Source of the DNA: Deltaproteobacteria bacterium
Lineage (GTDB): Bacteria; Desulfobacterota; Desulfobulbia; Desulfobulbales; VMSU01
NCBI GenBank assembly: GCA_021789795.1
Contig: JAJYJA010000124.1
Coordinates: 1-6,988, forward strand
Length of the DNA stretch: 6,988 bases
Direction of reading: 5' to 3'
This document shows, in pieces, positions 1 through 4,781 of this stretch. Below the pieces are notes generated by a model. It did not search any database. It saw only the letters and a list, made by a program, of their open reading frames with translations, and was not told where the DNA came from. Made by a program: the position numbers and the translations under genes. Position 1 is the stretch's first letter; every line of letters starts with the position of its first letter.

Positions 1-129
1 CTAAGCCTAGCCGAGTACGAGACCATCACCGACCACGCCTTGGATTTGGGGCTTTACCACGTCTTTGTCCAGGACATGGAGAGTCAGGACACCCTGCTTC
101 CTGACTTCAACCAAGACGCGCCCTTCTAG
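1..129 (+). CDS. C-terminal fragment of a protein, possibly a radical SAM enzyme
   Basis: An open frame runs from the window edge to a TAG stop at 127-129, giving the last 42 residues of a gene whose start lies outside the window. Visible features are an alpha-helix-like stretch (EYETITDHALDLGL), a short strand-like segment (YHVFVQDM), and an ending with LLPDFNQDAPF. An ending of the type 'helix - GL - hydrophobic VQ - S - xLPDFxxxxPF' resembles, from memory, the tail of radical SAM proteins of the pyruvate-formate-lyase-activating-enzyme type. The diagnostic CxxxCxxC cluster would lie upstream and cannot be seen, so the family call is tentative. It could equally belong to another cytosolic enzyme. 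The fragment is probably real coding sequence: it is open to the edge, protein-like, and followed 23 nt after its stop by a strong hairpin. Confidence 0.5.
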   Translation, partial: LSLAEYETITDHALDLGLYHVFVQDMESQDTLLPDFNQDAPF

Positions 130-152
130 CCCCGGGGGTGAGCGCTAGTGGC

Positions 153-178
153 ATTGCCGGTCAACGGTGATCGGCAAT
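153..178 (+). terminator. Strong 11-bp hairpin after the first gene, terminator-like but without a U tract
   Basis: ATTGCCGGTCA (153-163) pairs with TGATCGGCAAT (168-178) around an ACGG tetraloop. All 11 pairs form, one of them a G-U wobble (160/171). It starts 23 nt downstream of the stop at 129. No T-run follows (tcgtcc), so it is not a canonical intrinsic terminator. It could be a 3'-end-stabilising hairpin, a factor-assisted terminator, or an operator, since the dyad would also be visible to a DNA-binding dimer. Pairing was checked base by base; the function is inferred from position. Confidence 0.5.
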
Positions 179-287
179 TCGTCCATGACCGGCCTAGCCA
201 GGCAGGATGATTTCGCTTGCCAGGATGGAGACGGGGTTATTCTTGAGAATTTTTTTCGTGCAAATTGCGGTGATGCCAGCCGCGACA

Positions 288-320
288 GTTGTTAACCGGC
301 CCCGTGGTGGCGGCCACAAC
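288..320 (+). promoter_or_regulatory. Possible leader stem-loop just upstream of the small-gene ribosome binding site
   Basis: GTTGT (288-292) can pair with ACAAC (316-320), and GGCC (298-301) with GGCC (312-315), with a 5-nt bulge on the left arm. The structure ends four bases before the AAGGAGGT at 325-332. The position suits a 5'-leader structure influencing translation, but the bulge and short arms make it marginal and G+C-rich DNA gives such pairings by chance. No riboswitch family was recognised. Confidence 0.2.
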
Positions 321-324
321 CCGC

Positions 325-332
325 AAGGAGGT
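325..332 (+). promoter_or_regulatory. Canonical Shine-Dalgarno site AAGGAGGT for the 67-residue gene
   Basis: AAGGAGGT lies 8 nt before the ATG at 341, a near-perfect anti-16S match at ideal spacing. It is the best ribosome binding site seen at any gene start in this window and is the main reason for accepting the short ORF downstream as a real gene. Confidence 0.8.
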
Positions 333-340
333 GCCAGCAG

Positions 341-544
341 ATGAAGATAGTAATGGATAGAAACCTGGTCGATTTAATCCCGGAGACCGCCGCCGAGACC
401 GCCGCCCTGGAGGCCTTATGGCGGCAGGTCATCGATTGCCTGGGCCCGAGCAGGCATCTGACCCCTGTCGGCGAGTACATCCCGTCCAAGAAGAACCAGG
501 CCAGCTTCGTCATCGAGGGCGGGGAGGTCGGCCAACCCGCCTGA
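341..544 (+). CDS. Small hypothetical protein, 67 residues
   Basis: A short gene with an ATG start behind a canonical AAGGAGGT and a TGA stop. The product has an acidic, predicted helical N-terminal half (about residues 8-34, with repeated ETAAE-type segments and the core LWRQVIDCLG), then a loop and a short extended segment around GEYIPSKKNQASFVIEG. There is no signal peptide or membrane segment, so a cytosolic protein is expected. A single Cys (33) gives no metal-binding pattern. I do not recognise the family with confidence and assign no function. It stands alone: the gene to the left ends 211 bases upstream, and the next gene to the right converges on it with a 42-base gap, so it appears to be transcribed as a single gene. 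The strong ribosome binding site suggests efficient translation. The opposite-strand frame over the same bases lacks such support. Confidence 0.7.
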   Translation: MKIVMDRNLVDLIPETAAETAALEALWRQVIDCLGPSRHLTPVGEYIPSKKNQASFVIEGGEVGQPA

Positions 545-586
545 TCCCAAAACCTTGGCCGAGGCGCGACGGGAAGGATTACTCTT

Positions 587-2800
587 TCAAGGCCTGACCG
601 CCGGCCAAGACAGGGTATGGCCCGACTCGATATCCGATTCGGAGACCGCCAGGCTTCCCTGCCGCTCTTGATCCAGGTACACCGCGTAGTCGCCCAGGGC
701 CTGGGTGTCGCCCTGTCTGACCCCGGTGGCGTATGGCACCCGTACCGAAAATTGGCCGTCGGGCCCGGCGTAGGTGCGGGTGAGGTAAGAAAAACGCCGG
801 CCTCGGCCCGTCTGGAGGTTAAGGGCCAGGATCACCGTCTCGCCGGGGGCCGCTTGTCCGGTCACCATCGCCCCGGCCACCGCCTCGAAGACCTTGTAGT
901 AGCTTAGGCCGGGGGCGGCGCCAGTCGCCGGGGTGGTCAGGTAATCGCTTTCATGCACCAGCCGCAGGGTGCTCAAGGCCGGCAGCAGTTCGCCGCCGCT
1001 CTTCATCATGCTGCCGTCGGCCATCATCAGCCGGGTGTGCATGGCGCCTTGCGGGTCGAACACCGGGGGCACGGTGCCGGGGGGCAGCTTGCCCTGGGTC
1101 TGGCCCTGACTCGCCACCAGGTAATCGGTATGCAGGTCGTGCACCGCCTGGGCCAGCACGTAGCGAATCTTAGCCTCCCGGATGATGGCTTGGGCCTTGC
1201 TTTCCTCCACGGCGGCCCAGAATCCCGCCTCCTGGTAAAAACCGTAGGCCTCCCAGCCAAAGCCGGTGGCCACCGCCGGCCGCCGGGCGAGCTGATAGAT
1301 CTTGGCCCCCAGCGACCAGCGGGCCAGCACCCCGTACTCGGGCCGGCGCACCGGATCAAGCCAGTACGAGGTGGGCGGGGTCTGGCGCCTGAGCCAGGCC
1401 AGTACCCCGTCGTGGCCGTACAGACCGTAACGCATGGAGGCGGGCAGGGTGGCGGTCATCGCCTCCCGGTAGTGTGGCCAGCCGGGCATCAGGAGCAGGG
1501 CGGTCAGACAGGGCGCCTGCCATATCCGGCCTTTCTCCTCGAACAAGGAGGCGAAATAGGCGGCGGCGAGGGCGGAGAAGACCCCGGCGATGTGACTGTA
1601 GCGGATGATGAAGCCCATGAACAGTAGCGGGCTCCAGATGAGGAAGGTCAGTATCCCGTCCTCGGCCCCGCCGTTCCGCCGCCAGCGTCCGTAGCCGTGC
1701 CAGACGGCGACCGGCGACAGGAACCAGAAGGCGGTCAGGTAGCTTGCCGCCGACCAAAACCCCAGCTGGGTGCGAAATACCCCCCGCAGTTCGCTGTTGG
1801 TGTCGAGCCAGGGATCGCCCTTGCCCCGCAGGAAGGAGATGCCGCTCCACACCTGCCTCGCCACCCCGGCCAGGGGGCCGGCGGCAATCGCCACCGCGGT
1901 CACGGCCAGCAAGCCCGCGCCCCAACAGAAAAATAGCCGCCGGTTCCGGCAGAGACGAAAGAGCGTAAGCACCGCCGCTGCCAAGGCCAGCACCCCGACG
2001 TGGAACCAGGAGATCACCGCGAACGACACCTGTCGCGCGCCGCCTAAGGGGTCGAGCAGGCAGTAGGCCGTCACCAGCAGGGCCGCCAACCCGAAGCCGG
2101 CGGCGTAGTCCTGGGCCAGGGGGCGGTTATCGGCGGCCAGGGCCCGAATCAGGGCGGTAAGGAAGAAGAGCCCCCAGTACACCGTGCACCCCCGCCAGAT
2201 CAGGATGACCAACGGCAGGGTCAGGCCGGCCAGGATGATCCCCCCCGGCGACAGCCGGCCCCGGCGCTCAAGGAGGGGCAGGGCGAAGAGGCTAAGCGCC
2301 AGGAGCGGCTCCACCGCGTGGTGGTCGAAATCCATGGGCAGGCTGTAGGCCAGGTAGGCGGGGTGCAGGGCCAGGACCAGGGCCGCGGCCCAGCCCGCCG
2401 CCTGGCTCTTGAAGGTGGCCCGGGCGATAAAAAAAACGGCCAGGAGGCAGAGCACCGCCGCCGCGGGGTTGAAGAAGAAGCACAGGGTCTCGGTGGCCGC
2501 CCGGCCGCCGCCCGCCAATCGGCAGAGCAGGGCCACCCCGTAATCGAAGACCGGCGACCAGATCTGCCCCAGGCCCTTGGGAAAGGCGGCGTAGTAGTCG
2601 AAGTTGGCCAGGGCCGGGAAACTGGCCAGGTTTAAGGTGACGCGCCGCAGGTGGTCGTAGGAGTCGAGGCTGTAGAAGTAGAAGCCGCCGCCGGGGGCGC
2701 GGAAGTTGGCCCAGGGCAGGCAGCGTACCGTCAGGCTGGCCAGGATGGCCAGCGCCAGCACCCCCCAGCCCCCAGCCCGGACGGCGGGGCTAGTCTTCAC
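587..2800 (-). CDS. STT3/PglB-type oligosaccharyltransferase-like membrane protein
   Basis: A 737-residue GT-C fold membrane protein. STT3/PglB enzymes transfer a lipid-linked oligosaccharide to protein at the periplasmic face of the inner membrane. About a dozen hydrophobic segments fill residues 11-440, followed by a soluble domain of about 290 residues. Family marks seen: an acidic residue in the first loop (SLDSYDH, D46), the second acidic motif MDFDHH with E164 (155-164), a TNSE sequence (334-337) at the place of the external-loop-5 glutamate, and the DGVLAWLRRQTP region (464-475) that opens the soluble domain. At the WWDYG acceptor-binding position it reads RWSLG (494-498), lacking the aspartate. 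The C-terminal 100 residues look beta-rich. The GTG start lies inside the preceding lipoprotein gene (11-nt overlap), after a purine-rich AAGGGGG, suggesting translational coupling. No glycan-assembly genes are visible. The family call is firm; the substrate and true activity are not. Confidence 0.85.
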   Translation of the reverse strand: MKTSPAVRAGGWGVLALAILASLTVRCLPWANFRAPGGGFYFYSLDSYDHLRRVTLNLASFPALANFDYYAAFPKGLGQIWSPVFDYGVALLCRLAGGGRAATETLCFFFNPAAAVLCLLAVFFIARATFKSQAAGWAAALVLALHPAYLAYSLPMDFDHHAVEPLLALSLFALPLLERRGRLSPGGIILAGLTLPLVILIWRGCTVYWGLFFLTALIRALAADNRPLAQDYAAGFGLAALLVTAYCLLDPLGGARQVSFAVISWFHVGVLALAAAVLTLFRLCRNRRLFFCWGAGLLAVTAVAIAAGPLAGVARQVWSGISFLRGKGDPWLDTNSELRGVFRTQLGFWSAASYLTAFWFLSPVAVWHGYGRWRRNGGAEDGILTFLIWSPLLFMGFIIRYSHIAGVFSALAAAYFASLFEEKGRIWQAPCLTALLLMPGWPHYREAMTATLPASMRYGLYGHDGVLAWLRRQTPPTSYWLDPVRRPEYGVLARWSLGAKIYQLARRPAVATGFGWEAYGFYQEAGFWAAVEESKAQAIIREAKIRYVLAQAVHDLHTDYLVASQGQTQGKLPPGTVPPVFDPQGAMHTRLMMADGSMMKSGGELLPALSTLRLVHESDYLTTPATGAAPGLSYYKVFEAVAGAMVTGQAAPGETVILALNLQTGRGRRFSYLTRTYAGPDGQFSVRVPYATGVRQGDTQALGDYAVYLDQERQGSLAVSESDIESGHTLSWPAVRP

Positions 2801-3779
2801 TCTTGAGTACCCCCTTGTCGTAATACACCGTGTGGGTGGTGCCGTTGGCGAAGAAGTACACCCCCCGCCCGTCCCGTTCGTCGTCCTTGTAACTGCCGGT
2901 GTACTTGATGCCGCTCGGAAAGATGTAGGTGCCCACCCCGTCGCGTTTGCCGTCCTTGTACTCGCCTCTGTAGATACCGCCGTCGGCGGAGGTGAAGATG
3001 CCGTAGCCGTTCTTGCGGCACTCCTTGAACCCGCCCCGGTAGGAGGAGCCGTCGCTCAAGACCAGGGTGCCGGTGCCGTCGATGCAGTTGCCCTCCTTGC
3101 ACTTGCCGGTGATGCCGTTGGGAAAGGTCATCACCCCGTCGCTATCGTACTCCCCGTCCTTGAAGGTGCCGGTGAAGCGGGTGCCGAAGGGGTAGATGAT
3201 CATCACCTTGCCGTTGAGCTGGCCGTTCTTGAAGTTGCCCATCAGGCTGACGTCGTTGCTGGTGGTGATGGTGCCGGGGCCTTCCAGCTTGCCCTTGACG
3301 TAGGTGCCCTTGTAGGTCTTGCCGTCCGGGGTGGTGACCACCGCGTAGCCTTCCAGCTTGCCGAGCCGGAACTTGCCGTCGTACACCGCCTTGTCCTCGA
3401 AGGTGATCATGCCGGCCCCGTTTAAGCAATCGCTGTCTTTTAGGCAGGTTCCCTTCTTGCCCCCCACCACCACCGGGCCGCCGCCCTGGTAGCGGCCGTA
3501 GTTGAAGACGCCGGCGAAACTGTCGCCGTCGGCGAGGGTGATGGTGCCCTGCTCGTTGAATTTGCCCTGCGAGAACTTGCCCACGTACTTGCCGCCCACG
3601 TCGAGCTGAAAGGTGCCCTCGCCCTCCTGACAGTTGCCTTGCAGGCATTTGCCGGTCATGGACACCGGCGAGGTGTCGGGCTTGGGGATGGCGGTGAGGC
3701 CGGAGCTCACGCACGAGGAAAGGGCGAACAGGGTCAAGCCGGCCAGGGCCATCCTCCTGCGGCTGCGGGGGGCAAACAA
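2790..3779 (-). CDS. MORN-repeat outer-membrane lipoprotein with cysteine-pair inserts
   Basis: From a TTG at 3779 this encodes 329 residues. The leader has a basic n-region (APRSRRR), a hydrophobic core, and a lipobox LSSC with the lipidated Cys at 23. Val at +2 predicts outer-membrane sorting. The remainder is a run of roughly ten or more 20-24-residue MORN repeats (type YxGxFxxGxxxGxGTxxxxDG), which fold as a beta-hairpin sheet and usually act as scaffold or binding surfaces. Three repeats begin with cysteine pairs (45/50, 112/118, 227/232; pattern GxCxxGNC), probably disulfides in the periplasm. One extra Cys lies at 254, and an NGT sequon at 312. In-frame starts also exist at ATG 3839 and GTG 3863. 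TTG 3779 is preferred because AAGGA lies 10 nt upstream, the signal peptide becomes normal in length, and 90 bases are left for divergent promoters. First gene of a two-gene operon with the STT3-like gene. Partner unknown. Confidence 0.85.
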   Translation of the reverse strand: MFAPRSRRRMALAGLTLFALSSCVSSGLTAIPKPDTSPVSMTGKCLQGNCQEGEGTFQLDVGGKYVGKFSQGKFNEQGTITLADGDSFAGVFNYGRYQGGGPVVVGGKKGTCLKDSDCLNGAGMITFEDKAVYDGKFRLGKLEGYAVVTTPDGKTYKGTYVKGKLEGPGTITTSNDVSLMGNFKNGQLNGKVMIIYPFGTRFTGTFKDGEYDSDGVMTFPNGITGKCKEGNCIDGTGTLVLSDGSSYRGGFKECRKNGYGIFTSADGGIYRGEYKDGKRDGVGTYIFPSGIKYTGSYKDDERDGRGVYFFANGTTHTVYYDKGVLKSED

Positions 3780-3869
3780 CCTGCCAGAGTCCTTGACAAG
3801 GCCCCCCTTTTCTGTCAATCTCCAGCCGACTCTTCTCATGGCAATATCATAAAGAAACCACACCTAAAA
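3780..3869. promoter_or_regulatory. Divergent control region between the lipoprotein/STT3-like and cytochrome/GT41 operons
   Basis: This 90-base stretch, partly A+T-rich, separates the two outward-facing operons and should hold both promoters. Overlapping -10-like boxes lie on opposite strands: TATCAT (plus, 3845-3850) and TATGAT (minus, 3851-3846), each five of six to consensus. Neither has a convincing -35 at 16-18 nt, so an activator or alternative sigma factor is possible. No correctly spaced sigma-54 GG/GC pair was found. A TTGACA (3793-3798) is mirrored by TGTCAA (3813-3818). Divergence is seen directly; the promoter elements are weak predictions. Confidence 0.4.
3793..3818. repeat. Inverted repeat TTGACA-N14-TGTCAA, possible operator
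   Basis: TTGACA at 3793-3798 and its exact complement TGTCAA at 3813-3818 form a perfect 6-bp dyad with a 14-base spacer, in the divergent control region just upstream of the preferred lipoprotein start. The left arm also sits within the odd-centred palindrome CTTGACAAG (3792-3800). The arms have the size and position of an operator for a dimeric regulator. Each arm also reads as a -35 box on its own strand, but no -10 follows at the right distance. Dyads of six bases arise by chance, so support is modest. Confidence 0.3.
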
Positions 3870-4772
3870 ATGGCACTATCCGATCGCCGCCGTCACCTCC
3901 CGCCGATAATAATAGGCAAGGCGAGATTTGCAACCAAATATGTCGTCATCCTGACGGGGCTGCTGCTCTCCCTGGCGGGGGGAGGACAGGCCGCCGACCT
4001 TCCGTCTCCTCCGGCTTCGCCGCCCAAAACCACAGCCACCCTGACTCTGAACGATTGCGTCAAATGCCACCCCGCCATCGTCGCCGCCTACAAGAAGGAC
4101 GGCGTGGCCCACCGCGATAAGCTGACCTGTCAGGTCTGCCATGTCGGCCATCCCCCCAGGGACACGGACGTCATCCCCCTGTGCAGCCGCTGCCACCAGG
4201 GCGCCCCCCACTTCAAGCTCCACAACTGCCTGCGCTGTCACACCAACCCGCACACCCCGCTCAAGATCACCCTGACCCACGACATCACCCACGCCTGCAC
4301 CACCTGCCATAACGGGCAGTTGGAGCAGCTTCAGGCCAACCGCTCCATCCATTCCACCCTGGCCTGCACCGCCTGCCACATCAAGCACGGTTACCGTCCC
4401 CCCTGCTTCAACTGTCACAAGCCGCACCTGGAGGGGATGGCCAACAAGACCTGCCAGCTCTGCCACCGGCCCCACATGCCGCTGGTGGTGAGCTTCCCGC
4501 CTTCCACCCCCTCCGAGTACTGCGCCCCCTGCCACGCCAAGGAGTACGCCCTGCTGGCCAAGAGCCACGCCAAGCACCGCAACGTCCGCTGCGCCCAGTG
4601 TCACGCCACCAAGCACAAGACCATCCCGGTCTGCCAGAAATGCCACCCCGCCCCGCACTCCGAGTCTATGCTCGGGCCCAAGCCCAACTGCGGCAAGTGC
4701 CACGGTATCGCCCACGACCTGCGGCTGGACAAGATCGACATCCTGCTCGACAAGCGACGGGCTGGCCCCTGA
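3870..4772 (+). CDS. Secreted 12-heme c-type cytochrome
   Basis: The 300-residue product starts at ATG 3870; no clear ribosome binding site is seen. A basic stretch and a hydrophobic core (about 23-36) ending GQAAD give a Sec leader with probable cleavage near residue 41. The mature part holds twelve CXXCH heme-attachment motifs, with first Cys at 63, 87, 105, 120, 143, 166, 179, 195, 218, 241, 255 and 274, about one heme per 21-22 residues. There are 28 histidines; 16 lie outside the CXXCH motifs, enough for bis-His ligation of all twelve hemes. Eight motifs are followed 3-4 residues later by another His (as in CHKPH, CHRPH, CHIKH). No catalytic site of a nitrite, hydroxylamine or tetrathionate reductase was recognised, so an electron-transfer role in the periplasm or outside the cell is most likely. 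N-X-S/T sequons lie at N157 and N192. It leads an operon with the GT41 gene 9 nt downstream. Specific redox partner unknown. Confidence 0.93.
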   Translation: MALSDRRRHLPPIIIGKARFATKYVVILTGLLLSLAGGGQAADLPSPPASPPKTTATLTLNDCVKCHPAIVAAYKKDGVAHRDKLTCQVCHVGHPPRDTDVIPLCSRCHQGAPHFKLHNCLRCHTNPHTPLKITLTHDITHACTTCHNGQLEQLQANRSIHSTLACTACHIKHGYRPPCFNCHKPHLEGMANKTCQLCHRPHMPLVVSFPPSTPSEYCAPCHAKEYALLAKSHAKHRNVRCAQCHATKHKTIPVCQKCHPAPHSESMLGPKPNCGKCHGIAHDLRLDKIDILLDKRRAGP

Positions 4773-4781
4773 ATCCCCGCC

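Noticed and set aside
239..256. ATTCT-TG-AGAAT palindrome followed by seven Ts, resembling an intrinsic terminator
   Set aside because: The two-base loop is too small for a hairpin and the stem is A+T-rich with five pairs; no stable structure results.
553..564. CCTTGGCCGAGG dyad between the convergent genes, followed on the minus strand by TTTT
   Set aside because: Only three to four pairs form and the minus-strand version has a C-A mismatch; too weak to call a terminator for the STT3-like gene.
953..1627. A 224-residue plus-strand open frame over the STT3-like gene
   Set aside because: Gly/His/Gln-rich product without domain features; it lies opposite a recognisable periplasmic STT3 domain.
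2706..3425. A 239-residue plus-strand open frame over the lipoprotein gene
   Set aside because: The composition (Val, Ala, Gly, Asp, His) is that of an antisense shadow; the minus strand has clear MORN repeats and a lipobox.
3871..3888. TGGCAC resembling a sigma-54 -24 element at the start of the cytochrome gene
   Set aside because: The GG to GC spacing is 12 rather than 10, and the site lies inside the coding sequence downstream of the start codon.
3876..4715. A 279-residue open frame on the minus strand across the cytochrome gene
   Set aside because: It mirrors the third-position bias of the G+C-rich cytochrome gene. Its product is a low-complexity Val/Gly/Ala string with no domain, while the plus strand shows twelve CXXCH motifs.
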